Origin: Kitasatospora sp. MMS16-BH015
GTDB lineage: Bacteria; Actinomycetota; Actinomycetes; Streptomycetales; Streptomycetaceae
NCBI RefSeq assembly: GCF_002943525.1
Contig: NZ_CP025394.1
Location: 8,899,859-8,963,858, forward strand
Length of the DNA stretch: 64,000 nt
Direction: 5' to 3'
Made by a program: the position numbers and the translations under genes
The notes under the pieces: generated by a model
Database searches by the model: none
What the model saw: only the letters and a program-made list of their open reading frames with translations
Told to the model about the DNA's origin: nothing
Part shown: positions 1 to 8,997 of the stretch, one piece after another
Layout: every line of letters begins with the position of its first letter
How positions within the stretch are numbered: the first letter of the stretch is position 1

Positions 1-112
1 TGCTGCCGCACCCGGTGAGCAGCAGCCCGCCGAGGGCAGCCACCGCGGTGCGGGAGACGGGGAGGCGGCCGGGGGCCGTCCGGGCGGGTGAGGGCATGGC
101 GTTGACGTGCAC
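1..112 (-). CDS. Lipoprotein N-terminus (partial, runs off window start)
   Basis: Reading leftward from the GTG at 110-112 (or the in-frame ATG at 95-97) gives a typical lipoprotein signal: an Arg-containing n-region, a hydrophobic stretch and the lipobox LLTGC followed by GS. The Cys would be lipidated and the protein anchored outside the membrane. The GTG is preceded by AGGAAG about 11 bases upstream, while the ATG has no clear ribosome binding site. The mature domain is outside the window, so its role cannot be told. Confidence 0.75.
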   Translation of the reverse strand, partial: MHVNAMPSPARTAPGRLPVSRTAVAALGGLLLTGCGS

Positions 113-401
113 GAGAGTGGGATCTTCCTGAGGGGGGAAGTGAACGAGGGGACCACGTCGCCGGGCTGCTGGGGTCGCGCAGAAGGCGGGCCTCGTCCGG
201 TCGCCTCGGGGCCGGCCGCGGAGGGATGACGCGCGGCAGGTCGGGCTCAGGACCGCCACCGGGGACGGTTCCCGGATCATCGCACCCACCGCCCGACCCC
301 GGCACTCACCGTCCGCCTGTCGGGCAGTACCGCCCGGTAGCCACCGCAGCACCCCTCCCCTCCGGCCGCCGGCCGGGCGGTGTCCACGGTGCGGAGCGGT
401 C
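113..401. other. Intergenic region, no gene seen
   Basis: About 290 bases between the divergent lipoprotein and amidase genes. Long frames cross it but they lack ribosome binding sites and are continuations of shadow frames of the amidase. Apart from the amidase promoter at its right edge I see nothing definite. Confidence 0.5.
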
Positions 402-430
402 TTGTCCGGCCCGGGCCGGGTGGCTAGCTT
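402..430 (+). promoter_or_regulatory. Putative sigma-70-type promoter of the amidase gene
   Basis: TTGTCC at 402-407 and TAGCTT at 425-430 are separated by 17 bases, a standard vegetative spacing. The likely transcript start lies near 437, about 45 bases before the amidase ATG. The call rests on sequence match and position only. Confidence 0.45.
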
Positions 431-481
431 GGGGCCCGCACACGGAGCGTGGGCAGGCACGCGAGGCAGGGAGCAGCACGG

Positions 482-1867
482 ATGACCACGGGGTGGGCCG
501 GGCGTACGGCCGTCGAGATCGCCGCAGCGGTGCGCGGGGGAGAGGTGAGCCCGCGTCAGGTGGTGACGGACCACCTGGACCGGATCGCCGCCGTGGACGG
601 CCGGATCGGCGCCTTCCGCACGGTGCTCGGCGAGCGCGCCCTCCGGGAGGCCGAGGCCCTCGCCATCCGCGCGGACCTGGCCGAGCTGCCGCTCGCGGGC
701 GTGCCGGTGGCGGTGAAGGACAACCTGGCGGTGGCGGGCGAGTCCAGCCGGAACGGTTCGGCCGCCACCCCCGACACGCCCGCCGCCACCGACCACGAGA
801 CGGTCCGGCGGCTGCGCGCGGCCGGCGCCGTGGTGATCGGTCTGACCAACGTGCCCGAGCTGTGCGTGTTCGGCACCACCGACGGAGTGCTCGGCACCAC
901 CCGCAGCCCCTGGGACCTCTCGCGCAGCGCCGGCGGTTCCTCCGGCGGCAGCGCCGCCGCCGTGGCCGCCGGGATGGTGCCGATCGCCCTCGGCAACGAC
1001 GGCATGGGTTCGATCCGGATCCCGTCCGCCAACTGCGGGGTGCTCGGCCTCAAGCCGGGCCGGGAGGTGATCCCCGCCGGGCTGGGCGTGGACGGCTGGT
1101 TCGGCCTGGCGGAGAACGGCCCGATCGCGAGCAGCGCGGCCGACGCCCGGCTGATGTTCGAGGTGCTCGCCGACCGCCCCGTCACCACCGGCGCCGACCC
1201 GGGCGACTCGCAGGATCCGGCGGATCCGCTGCGGATCGCGCTCTCGATCCGCTGCCCCACCCCGGGCATCCCGGTGGCCCCCGCCTACGCCTTCGCCGTC
1301 GGCGACACCGGCCGGGTGCTCGCCGCCGCCGGCCACCGGGTGGCGCACGCCGAGGCTCCGTACCCGGCTTGGCTCGGCGCGGCCTCGGTGGCCCGTTGGC
1401 TGGCCGGCACCGCCGCCGACGCCGCCCAGCTCGACCCGGCCCGGCTGACGCCGCGCACCCGCCGCCACGCCGCGATCGGCCGGGCGGTGGCCCGGGCCGG
1501 GCTGGTCCGCCCCGGCCAGCGGGACGCCTGGCGCGCCCGGCTGGAGCGGTTCTTCGCCGACCACGACGTCCTGGTCACCCCGGCCCTGGCCCGCACCCCA
1601 CCGCTCGCCGAGCCCTGGCACACCCGCAGTTGGGCCGCGAACGTGCTGAGCAACACCCGCTACGCCCCCTTCAGCCACCCGTGGAACCTCGCCGGCTGGC
1701 CCGCCCTCACCCTCCCCGGCGGCGACCACCCCACCACCACCGCCCGCATCCCGCTGGCCGTCCAACTCGTCGCCCCACCAGGCTCCGAGGACCGCCTGCT
1801 GCGCCTCGCCGCCGACCTCGAGAGCCGCCGCCCCTGGCCGCGCACCGCCCCCGACCAGCCCGCCTGA
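482..1867 (+). CDS. Amidase-signature family amidohydrolase
   Basis: A 461-residue protein of the amidase signature family, which hydrolyses amide bonds with a Ser-cisSer-Lys triad. The Lys is in VAVKDN (K79), the cis-Ser in the GGSSGGS loop (S153) and the nucleophile in GMGSIRIPS (S177), followed by the usual GLKPG. The ATG at 482 is chosen over an in-frame GTG at 449 because AGGGAG lies 8 bases upstream. The substrate cannot be told; GatA is unlikely because no gatC/gatB genes are nearby. Probably cytoplasmic, since no signal peptide is seen. Confidence 0.9.
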   Translation: MTTGWAGRTAVEIAAAVRGGEVSPRQVVTDHLDRIAAVDGRIGAFRTVLGERALREAEALAIRADLAELPLAGVPVAVKDNLAVAGESSRNGSAATPDTPAATDHETVRRLRAAGAVVIGLTNVPELCVFGTTDGVLGTTRSPWDLSRSAGGSSGGSAAAVAAGMVPIALGNDGMGSIRIPSANCGVLGLKPGREVIPAGLGVDGWFGLAENGPIASSAADARLMFEVLADRPVTTGADPGDSQDPADPLRIALSIRCPTPGIPVAPAYAFAVGDTGRVLAAAGHRVAHAEAPYPAWLGAASVARWLAGTAADAAQLDPARLTPRTRRHAAIGRAVARAGLVRPGQRDAWRARLERFFADHDVLVTPALARTPPLAEPWHTRSWAANVLSNTRYAPFSHPWNLAGWPALTLPGGDHPTTTARIPLAVQLVAPPGSEDRLLRLAADLESRRPWPRTAPDQPA

Positions 1868-1917
1868 GGCCCCGTCCCCGCCGCTCCTGTCCGATCCGGC
1901 TGGCAGGCTGTCGCGTC

Positions 1918-2499
1918 ATGGACAGGGTGACGAGCAGGGTGGCTGATCGCGTGGCGGACACCGAGGCGTTCTGGGAGCTGATCGAGGCCGCCCGGGCCGA
2001 GACGGCCGAGACGGGTGACACGGGTGACGGCGAGGCGGTGGCGGCCTGGGCGAGCGAGCTGCTGGCCGCCCGGCCGGTCGGCGAGATCCTCGCGGCCTCG
2101 CAGGCGTTGTGGGGCCTGCTGGCCGAGTCCTACCGGAGCCCGCTCTGGGCGGCCGCCTACCTGATCAACGGCGGCTGCTCGGACGACGGCTTCGACTACT
2201 TCCGCGGCTGGCTGATCACCCAGGGCCGTGCGGTCTTCCAACGCGCCGTCAGCTCCCCGGACACCCTCGCCGACCTACCGGTGGTCCGTGCCGTGGCCGA
2301 GGAGCGGGAGGAGCTCGCATGCGAATCCACCCTGGCGATCGCCTGGAACGCCCATCGCGCGGCCACCGGCGAGGAGCTGCCCGCAGGTTCGTTCACCGTC
2401 CGGTACCCGGCGCTGGACCCGGACTGGGGCTTCGACTACGACGACGGGGAGGAGATGGCGCGCCGGCTGCCCCGGTTGAGCGCGCTGTACGCTGCCTGA
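1918..2499 (+). CDS. DUF4240 domain protein
   Basis: A 193-residue protein starting at ATG 1918. After an acidic, threonine-rich helical N-terminus it shows the DUF4240 pattern: FWELIEAAR, then WAAAYLINGGCSDDGFDYFRGWL with the Asp-rich Gly-Gly-Cys core, and a C-terminal WGFDYDDGEEM motif. DUF4240 proteins are common in actinomycetes and have no firmly established function. The same frame extends far upstream, but that part is only the antiphase of the amidase. Confidence 0.85.
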   Translation: MDRVTSRVADRVADTEAFWELIEAARAETAETGDTGDGEAVAAWASELLAARPVGEILAASQALWGLLAESYRSPLWAAAYLINGGCSDDGFDYFRGWLITQGRAVFQRAVSSPDTLADLPVVRAVAEEREELACESTLAIAWNAHRAATGEELPAGSFTVRYPALDPDWGFDYDDGEEMARRLPRLSALYAA

Positions 2500-2622
2500 C
2501 GCCCCGTCGGTGCGGGTCCGTTCGGCCGGCCGGGTGAACCGGTGGGTATATCGCTCGACAGGGTGTTTGCCCGCGGCCAGACTTTTCGCCATGGACGATG
2601 CGATCGGGCACCCCACCGCCGA

Positions 2623-3126
2623 GTGAGCGGGCAGGACGCGGCAAGTCGGTACGAGCGGGCGCTTGGTCTGCTCGCCGCCTGCGGCGAGGGCCTGCCGCCC
2701 CGGCGCGGCTTCGAGCCGGCGGCTGAGCCCACCGAGCCTGCCGAGCGCGGCGCCGCGCGGCGCGGTCCGGCAGCGGTGGCCGCCGTCCGGGCGGCGCTGA
2801 GCCCGCTCCCGGCGGAGGAGCTCGAGTTGGCGCGGCGCCTCGCCCGGCACGGGGTCGCCACCGCGCACCCGGTGGAAATCCGAAAGGCCGTCGACAGCCT
2901 TGCCGCAGACGGCGAGCTGCCGGACACGGCCCACCACCTCGCCCGCCGCCTGCTCCGCCACGGCAGGACACGGGCGGAGGTCGACATCGGCCTCGCGCTG
3001 CTCCTGCACGGCCGCGCCGATCGCGGATCCGCGGTCGGGGAGGTGGGGGTCTTGTCCGTGCTCGGACTCTGTCGGGAGTTCACCCCTCAGAAAGTGTTGG
3101 GTAAGCGGGTGACTACTCGTTCTTGA
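2623..3126 (+). pseudogene. N-terminal fragment of conserved hypothetical gene split by an insertion sequence
   Basis: From GTG 2623 the frame encodes a helical, Arg/Ala-rich protein (early ERALGLLAACGEG segment) up to Gln at 3088-3090. From there it runs into the insertion element and stops at 3126 after 12 foreign codons. Removing the element plus one copy of the CTCAG target repeat joins this frame exactly to the one beginning at 4087, giving an ancestral protein of about 575 residues. No domain is recognised. An in-frame GTG at 2542 is an alternative start. Confidence 0.7.
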
Positions 3127-4081
3127 GGTCATCGGCGAGGCGGCGGGCTGCTTCGGTCTCGATGGGGCCGCGTGGTTCGACCTCCTCGCCGGCGAGGCGG
3201 GCGGCCATCAGGCGGATCATGGCGACCTTGATCATCGCTTCGGCGTGCGCGGTCTTGCGCTCGTAGTCCCGTGCCAACCGTCTGCACCGCCCCAGCCAGG
3301 AGAATGTCCGCTCGACCACCCACCTGCGGGGCAGCACCTGGAAGCCTTTCACATCCGCGTTGCGCGGCACCGCCACCACCGTCAGGTTCTCGTGCGCGGC
3401 AGCCCAGCCGACCAGACCGGCATCGATCGCGTTGACGTAGCCGCCGTCGACCCAGACCAGCCCGACCCGCGGGAACAGACCACGGATGCCGGCCAGGACC
3501 AGCTTCGCGCCCGCCCGCTCCTGGACGGACGCGGAGTGCACGACCGCCTTCAGGACCAGTCCACAGCTGTCCACCAGCAGGTGCCGCTTGCGGCCCCGGA
3601 CACGCTTGCCCGCGTCGTAGCCGATCGCCTCGCCGCCCTGGTGACTGCGTACGGACTGGGAGTCCAGCACCGCCGCCGACGGCTGCGGATCCCGACCGTC
3701 CGCGACCCTCACCCGGTCACGCAACACGTCGTGGACCCGGTCCCACGTCCCGTCGGCGCTCCACGTACGAAACCATCGGTAGGCCGCGTCCCACGGCGCC
3801 AGGTCGTGCGGCACCAGCCGCCAGGCACAACCACTGACCAGGACGTACAGAACCGTGTCGACGACCAGGCGGCGAGGGAACTTCAGCGGCCGGCCGCCCC
3901 TGCGCGGATCCCGCCCCGGCAGCAGCGGCTCGATCACCGCCCACTGAGCATCCGTCAACGACGAGTCGTACGAAGGCTTGCACGAACAGACACACATACC
4001 GGTGATCCTCGCGGGCTCCTCGACCACGAAGATCACCGGCCGCACATCACACCAAGCAGTCGATCAATTACCCAACACTTT
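3091..4081 (-). mobile_element. IS5-family insertion sequence, complete
   Basis: A 991-bp element bounded by perfect 14-bp inverted repeats, AAAGTGTTGGGTAA at 3091-3104 and its complement at 4068-4081. It is flanked by the direct repeat CTCAG (3086-3090 and 4082-4086). An alternative reading puts one more base in each repeat (3090-4082), with a 3-bp TCA target duplication as in the IS1031 subgroup. It holds one intact transposase gene. The clean repeats and intact gene suggest recent insertion. Confidence 0.9.
3113..3997 (-). CDS. IS5-family transposase, intact
   Basis: A DDE transposase of 294 residues from ATG 3997 (GAGG 9 bases upstream); an in-frame start at 4045 would give 310. Catalytic residues are visible: D112 in VLDSQS, D184 in WVDGGY and E229 in VVERTFSWLG, the last with the Y/W-rich C-terminal motif of the family. 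The N-terminal LTDAQWAVIEPLLPG is the usual helix-turn-helix lead-in. It fills the element from repeat to repeat. Confidence 0.93.
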   Translation of the reverse strand: MCVCSCKPSYDSSLTDAQWAVIEPLLPGRDPRRGGRPLKFPRRLVVDTVLYVLVSGCAWRLVPHDLAPWDAAYRWFRTWSADGTWDRVHDVLRDRVRVADGRDPQPSAAVLDSQSVRSHQGGEAIGYDAGKRVRGRKRHLLVDSCGLVLKAVVHSASVQERAGAKLVLAGIRGLFPRVGLVWVDGGYVNAIDAGLVGWAAAHENLTVVAVPRNADVKGFQVLPRRWVVERTFSWLGRCRRLARDYERKTAHAEAMIKVAMIRLMAARLAGEEVEPRGPIETEAARRLADDLKNE

Positions 4082-4086
4082 CTCAG

Positions 4087-5343
4087 GCGGTGGCGGTGCT
4101 CGACCGGTCGGACCGGCGGGCCGCCGCCGTGCTCTGGCTCACGGTGACGGTCCGTCGGCCCCACCGAGAACCGCTGGTGGCCGCGCTCCGGGCCGGGGAC
4201 GGACCGGCCGTGCGGGCGGCGCTGCTGGCGCCCGGGTCGGTGCCGTTGGTCGGCAGCGCGGTGGAGGCCCGGCGGATCGTGGAGGCGACGCGGTTGGCGG
4301 AGTTGCTGGCGGATCGGCCCACCGATCCGGCGCTGGCCGCCGTCGCGCTGCGGCTGCTGGTTCGGATGGGGCGGGCGGGGGAGGACGGGTCGGTGCTGCG
4401 GGCCCTGCCGGAGGCGGCGGGTCTGTACGAGACGGTCATCGGGCGGGCGGGGTCGTTGCCGCCGGACGTGGCCCAGGCCGCCGCACTGCTCTCGCTCGCG
4501 CAGGACCTGAGCAGCGGGACGGGCGCCCTGCTGCCGTGGCCGCCGGGGCGTAGGGAGGGGCTGCTGCGGAGCCTGGGTGAGGCGGTGCAGCGTTGCGGTG
4601 CGGCGGAGCCGACGACGGAGTCGCGCCGCCGGGCCGAGTGGATCCGGCGGACCGGGCGGCGTCCGTTCGAGCTGGTGGGGGAGGCCGGTCGGAGCGGGTT
4701 GCGGGTCGAGGTGGTGGTGGCCGATCCGGCGTTGGGCGGGGAGGTCGAGGCGCGCCTGCTGGTGGACGGCCGTCCGGTGGTGCCCGAGCACTTCGGCGCC
4801 GGCCCGGCGCTCACGCCCGAACGCTTGCTGGACAGCGCTGCGCTGCGGGCCACGGAGGAGCCCCGGGAGGTGGTGCTCGCCGAGGCCTCCTGTGCGCCCG
4901 GGTGCTGCGGCGAGCTGCTGGTGACCATCCGGCGCGAGGGCGCGGAGGTGGTGTGGGAGCACCTGCACCGCACGATGGGCCGGCCCCGCCCCGGCGGCCC
5001 CGCCGAGTACCGCTTCTCGGCTGCCGCGTACGAGGCCGAACTGGCCCGGGCCGAGCGGGACCGGGCCTGGTCCTGGCCGGCCCGCACGGTGGCACGGCTG
5101 ATCGCCGAGGGCCTGCGGGAGCGCCCCGAGCTGCTCGCCCATTGGGAGCTCGAACTCTGCTGGGCCACCACCAGCCACTCGGACCCGGACACCGCCGTGC
5201 TGATGCTCGGAAACGTCGGCAGTCGAGCCGGAGCGGACTACCCGAACCGGTACGAGTGGACCGTCCCGGACGACGGCACCCCTGCGGAGGCCCAGGCGGC
5301 CGCCGCCCTGCGCCGGCTCGGGGAGGCGGATCCGCGATGGTGA
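4087..5343 (+). pseudogene. C-terminal part of the split hypothetical gene
   Basis: This open frame (usable GTG at 4090) continues the frame of 2623-3090 once the insertion element is removed. About 418 residues: an Arg/Ala/Leu-rich helical half, then a beta-rich region with CAPGCCGELLVTIRREG and VVWEHLHRTMGRP. The CxxxCC cluster is the only notable motif. I do not recognise the family. It may still be translated from GTG 4090 inside the repeat flank, but it would lack about 156 N-terminal residues. Confidence 0.65.
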
Positions 5344-6231
5344 GTGGGCTGGCAGACTGGTGCCGTGTTCACTGAGACCAGGGTGCGGGTGGCGAGCGAG
5401 CCGCCGGTGGAGCTCTTCGTGGCCCGGAGCAGGAACAGCCGTCGTGAGCCTCTTCTGGTGATCCACGGTGGTCCGGACTGGGACCACACCTACTTGCGCA
5501 CGCCGCTGAGCCGACTCGCCGACCGACGGATGGTCATCCTCCCGGATCTACGGGGGTGCGGCCGGTCCACGCGTGGTCTGACGGACGAGCACTACACGCC
5601 GAAGGCTGCCACCGAGGACCTCGCTGCCCTCCTCGACGCGCTGGAGGTGGAGCAAGCCGACGTGCTCGGCTTCTCGTACGGGGGCTACCTCGCGCAGCGA
5701 CTGGCCCTGTCCGCGCCCGAACGGGTCCGCCGACTGATCATCGCGTCCAGCAGTGTCCTGCCCGTGCCCGAGGACGCCTTCGACCACTGGCCGGAACGGA
5801 CCGAACGCCTGAAGGCGGAAGCCGCGGTCTGGTCGGACCCGAGCCTCTCGGGGATGGAGCTCACACGGGCTGCGGCGTTCGCGAGCGCGTCGGCGAACGT
5901 CTGGCGAGCCGAGGTGCTCCCCGAGTACCTCGAGGTCTTGCACGAGGTGCGCTTCTCCGGCGACTGGCTGCGCGGTTGGCAGGCCGGGACCCTGCCCAGC
6001 GCCCGGCTTCCCGACGCGCCGCGCGAGCTCGCCGCGCTTGGCATCCCGTTGCTTCTGCTGCACGGCCGTCAGGACATGACCTTCCCGGTCGAGCTGGTAG
6101 CCGCGGCGTTGGAGCGGATACCGACGGCACGGGGTGTCGTCCTGGAGGAGGCCGGCCACATGGCACACATCGACCAGCCCGCTGCCTGGCTCGATGCCCT
6201 CGAGTCGTTCCTCTCGGTGGATGCGGGCTGA
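5344..6231 (+). CDS. Alpha/beta hydrolase, proline iminopeptidase-like
   Basis: An alpha/beta hydrolase of 295 residues. It shows the oxyanion loop HGGPDW (about residue 41), a DLRGCGRS strand-turn, the nucleophile elbow GFSYGG (S111), an acid in HGRQDMTFP and the His in GHMAHID. HGGP is typical of proline iminopeptidases and related hydrolases, but the substrate is not certain. The frame begins directly after the stop of the split gene; GTG at 5365 is an alternative start. Cytoplasmic, with no signal peptide. Confidence 0.85.
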   Translation: MGWQTGAVFTETRVRVASEPPVELFVARSRNSRREPLLVIHGGPDWDHTYLRTPLSRLADRRMVILPDLRGCGRSTRGLTDEHYTPKAATEDLAALLDALEVEQADVLGFSYGGYLAQRLALSAPERVRRLIIASSSVLPVPEDAFDHWPERTERLKAEAAVWSDPSLSGMELTRAAAFASASANVWRAEVLPEYLEVLHEVRFSGDWLRGWQAGTLPSARLPDAPRELAALGIPLLLLHGRQDMTFPVELVAAALERIPTARGVVLEEAGHMAHIDQPAAWLDALESFLSVDAG

Positions 6232-6264
6232 CCGGATGAGCTGGACTTCGGCGCGTCCGCGACC

Positions 6265-6969
6265 TCAGAGCACGGCCGCCCAGAAGGCCGCCTCGTAGTG
6301 CTGCATCAGCACGGCGGCGTGGTGGGCGTCGGCGGCGGAGTCGCCTGCGTCGAGGGCGGCCTGGAGGAGGGTGAGGGCGGTGGATTCGAAGTCGGGCGGG
6401 AGTTCGGCGAAGTAGTGGAAGAAGGCCGTGGCTTCGGGGGAGAGGCCGTACCGGCCGGGGAGGGCGGCGGCGAGGCGGGCGCAGTAGCCGCCCCAGAAGC
6501 CGAAGTTGGCGAGCAGGGCGAGGACGGTCTCGGCGAGGGTGCCGGACTGGGCCAGCCAGGCGAGGTAGTGGGGGTACTGCTGCGCGGCGGGCCGCGGCCG
6601 GTAGGCGGCCAGGTCGGCGGGGGAGAGGCCCACGGCTGCGGCGAAGGGCGTGAGCAGGTCGAGGGCCCGGCCTTCCCCCGCCGCGAGCCCGAGGAAGAAC
6701 GCCCCGGCGGCCCCCGGCTCGGCCGCACGCACTCCCGTGACGGTCCCCAGCACGGCCGGAAGCCCCGCCGGGGCTTCGGCGAAGCGGGCGGCCAAGAAGG
6801 CGAAGCTGCGGCGGTCGCTGCGGATGATCCGGTACTCCTCGGCGGCCACCCGGGCGAGGGCGGGGACCGGGGCGGTGCCCGCCTCGACCAGCTCGACCAG
6901 GGGGTTGGTGGCGGCGGCCGGCGCGAGGTCGGTGACGGTCCGTCGGTAAAGCTCCTGTGCGCGGTCCAT
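6265..6969 (-). CDS. TenA/PqqC-like (heme-oxygenase fold) protein
   Basis: A 234-residue all-helical protein starting at ATG 6969, with GGGAGGTG 6-8 bases upstream; a frame extension to 7116 is not needed. Features fitting the TenA/thiaminase-2 fold are FGFWGGYCARLA, the Tyr-His-rich QYPHYLAWLAQSG and the C-terminal HHAAVLMQHYEAAFW. Relatives bind aromatic or thiamin-derived ligands. No thiamin genes are adjacent, so the role is open. Confidence 0.7.
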   Translation of the reverse strand: MDRAQELYRRTVTDLAPAAATNPLVELVEAGTAPVPALARVAAEEYRIIRSDRRSFAFLAARFAEAPAGLPAVLGTVTGVRAAEPGAAGAFFLGLAAGEGRALDLLTPFAAAVGLSPADLAAYRPRPAAQQYPHYLAWLAQSGTLAETVLALLANFGFWGGYCARLAAALPGRYGLSPEATAFFHYFAELPPDFESTALTLLQAALDAGDSAADAHHAAVLMQHYEAAFWAAVL

Positions 6970-7187
6970 GTGCGGCACCTCCCGGGCTCCCGTCCACGGT
7001 AGGGGCGTCAGGGTGCGCCGGGCCCGGTGCCACGCCGGGGCTGAAGGGGCCGACGGGAGGAGCGGGTTGACGGGGAGTCGGCCGGGTCGACGCAGGTCAA
7101 GGTGATGCATGTGCATGCCATTGATTTGGTGAAACGTTGACCAAAACGCGGGAGAGAGATGGCAAAAGCCGACTGTACGGTCTGCGC

Positions 7188-7871
7188 ATGCCTCCTCAGC
7201 TGCGCAGGCCCGCTGGCCTCCCGGTGCTCCCGTACCGCAAGCCGACGCTCGGCCGGGACTACTGGGTCTTCGACGACGTGCTCCCCAACGTGGACGAGGT
7301 GCGGGCCCGCTGCCTCGCCAAGGACGACTGGACCGAGGGGTACCCGTACAAGCCGGAGAGCTGGCCGGGGCTGCGGACCATGCCCGGGCTGGAGGCGCCC
7401 GAACTCGCCCGGGTCGAGGGCCTGGTGCGGAAGGCGACCGGCGCGCAGAAGCTCTGGGTGCAGGAGGCGCCCGGCGGGGGCGGCATCCTCAACCACAACT
7501 GCATCCAGGTGGTGGGCGAGAACGAGTGCGAGCCGCGCCCGCACACCGACTCGCGCGCGCTCTGCCGCTACGCCGCCGTGCTCTACCTGACGCCCGGCGC
7601 GCCCAAGGGCACCGGCACCAGCTTCTACCGCCAGTCGATGCCCGGCGGGATGCTCGGCGGCAACATCGTGCAGGCCCCGCACACCAATCTGGTCGAGGCG
7701 CTCGGCACCCGGTTCGTGCCGCAGGACTCCTTCACCGAGGACCTGCCGGTGGCCAACAAGTACAACCGCCTGCTGCTCTACAGCGCCAACCTGATCCACA
7801 CCGCGACCGCCTACTGCGGCTCCACCCTGGAGGACAAGCGGATGACGGCCGTCTTCTTCTGGATGGCCTGA
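7188..7871 (+). CDS. DUF6445 protein, likely Fe(II)/2-oxoglutarate-oxygenase-like
   Basis: A 227-residue protein from ATG 7188. It carries PHTDSRALCRYAAVLYL (an HxD pair as in iron/2-oxoglutarate oxygenases), GTSFYRQ, and a distal His in NLIHTA, which would complete a 2-His-1-carboxylate site. This pattern matches DUF6445 proteins. No ribosome binding site precedes the ATG, and TACGGT ends 6 bases before it, so the mRNA may be leaderless. The in-frame TTG at 7137 is less likely. Confidence 0.75.
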   Translation: MPPQLRRPAGLPVLPYRKPTLGRDYWVFDDVLPNVDEVRARCLAKDDWTEGYPYKPESWPGLRTMPGLEAPELARVEGLVRKATGAQKLWVQEAPGGGGILNHNCIQVVGENECEPRPHTDSRALCRYAAVLYLTPGAPKGTGTSFYRQSMPGGMLGGNIVQAPHTNLVEALGTRFVPQDSFTEDLPVANKYNRLLLYSANLIHTATAYCGSTLEDKRMTAVFFWMA

Positions 7872-7948
7872 CCTTTGGATGGCCTGACCTTCTTCCGGGC
7901 ACCCGGACGGTTCGGCGGCGCCGAGGGCAAAGCGGACATATCGGTACG

Positions 7949-8959
7949 ATGGCGGGCGTGTTCGCCTACCTCGCCTCGGCCGTGTTCTTCCTCCTCTTCC
8001 TCGTCGGCGTCCTGCGGGACAGACGCCGGTTCAGCAACGCCGTGCTGCTCGGGCTGACCGTCGCGCTGCTGACGATCGGTCTGCTCACCGAGCTGGACCG
8101 GGTGCCGGGGCCCTGGCTGGAGCTGGCGGTGATCCTGGTGCTGCTGGTGCCGGCGGTCGGGGTGCTGGTGCTGGCCGGGTTGCTGGTGGCCAACGGGATC
8201 GAGATGGTGCGCAGGGAGGGGCGCAGCCTGGCCAACCTGCTGTCGCTGCTCGCCGGGCTCGGCATCCTCGGGGTGGTGGGGCTGATGGTGGCGGCCGTGG
8301 CGGTGGCCTCCCGCCCGCTGGAGCTGCTGGCCGGGACGATCCTGCTGGTGGTCGGCTACCTCGCCTTCCTCTTCCTCTGCTTCGTCGGCTACGCCTTCCT
8401 GTACGGGCGGCTGCGGGTGGCCACCGACGTGGACTTCGTCGTGGTGCTCGGCGCCGGGCTGCTCGGCGGGCGCCGGGTCTCCAAGCTGCTCGCGGCCCGG
8501 CTGGACCGGGGGCGGGCGGTGCTGGAGGAGCAGCTGGCCCGGGGCGGGGCGCCGGTGCTGCTGGCCTCCGGCGGACAGGGGCCGGACGAGGAGCTGCCCG
8601 AGGCGGAGGCGATGGCCGGGTACCTGATCGACCGGGGGTTCCCGCCCGCGCTGGTGGCCCGGGAGAGCCGGTCGCGGACCACCGAGGAGAACCTGCGGTA
8701 CAGCCGGGAGATCATGGAGCGGGCCAAGCCGGACTACCGCTGCGTGATCGTCACCAACAACTTCCACGCCTTCCGGGCCGCCCTGACGGCCCGCCGGCTG
8801 GGCCTGGACGGCCAGGTGATCGGTGCCCCGACCGCCGCGTACTTCTGGCCCAGCGCCACCATCCGCGAGTTCGTCGCCGTGCTGATGGAGCACAAGGTGG
8901 TCAACCTGGGGATCTGCGTGCTGCTGGCGCTGTTCGCGCTGAGCACCGCCCCCTCCTGA
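7949..8959 (+). CDS. YdcF-like (DUF218) membrane protein
   Basis: A 336-residue protein. The N-terminal half has four or five hydrophobic helices (first VFAYLASAVFFLLFLVGVL). It is followed by a DUF218/YdcF domain with VVVLGAGLLGG, LASGGQGPDEELPEAEAM, ESRSRTTEENLRYS and VTNNFHAFRA. A last helix near the C-terminus may re-enter the membrane. DUF218 proteins such as ElyC and SanA act at the cell envelope. The ATG at 7949 lies after a weak ribosome site. Confidence 0.88.
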   Translation: MAGVFAYLASAVFFLLFLVGVLRDRRRFSNAVLLGLTVALLTIGLLTELDRVPGPWLELAVILVLLVPAVGVLVLAGLLVANGIEMVRREGRSLANLLSLLAGLGILGVVGLMVAAVAVASRPLELLAGTILLVVGYLAFLFLCFVGYAFLYGRLRVATDVDFVVVLGAGLLGGRRVSKLLAARLDRGRAVLEEQLARGGAPVLLASGGQGPDEELPEAEAMAGYLIDRGFPPALVARESRSRTTEENLRYSREIMERAKPDYRCVIVTNNFHAFRAALTARRLGLDGQVIGAPTAAYFWPSATIREFVAVLMEHKVVNLGICVLLALFALSTAPS

Positions 8960-8973
8960 GCACCGCCCCCTCC
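8940..8973. repeat. 17-bp tandem duplication spanning the YdcF stop codon
   Basis: TGAGCACCGCCCCCTCC occurs twice in a row (8940-8956, 8957-8973). The second copy starts with the TGA that ends the YdcF-like gene, so the duplication created or preserved the stop. Confidence 0.85.
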
Positions 8974-8997
8974 TGAACAGTCCCTGAGCAGCGGGCG

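Noticed and set aside
226..1900. Long rightward frame before the DUF4240 gene
   Set aside because: It is the antiphase of the amidase, made of Arg/Pro/Gly only; only its last part from 1918 is a gene.
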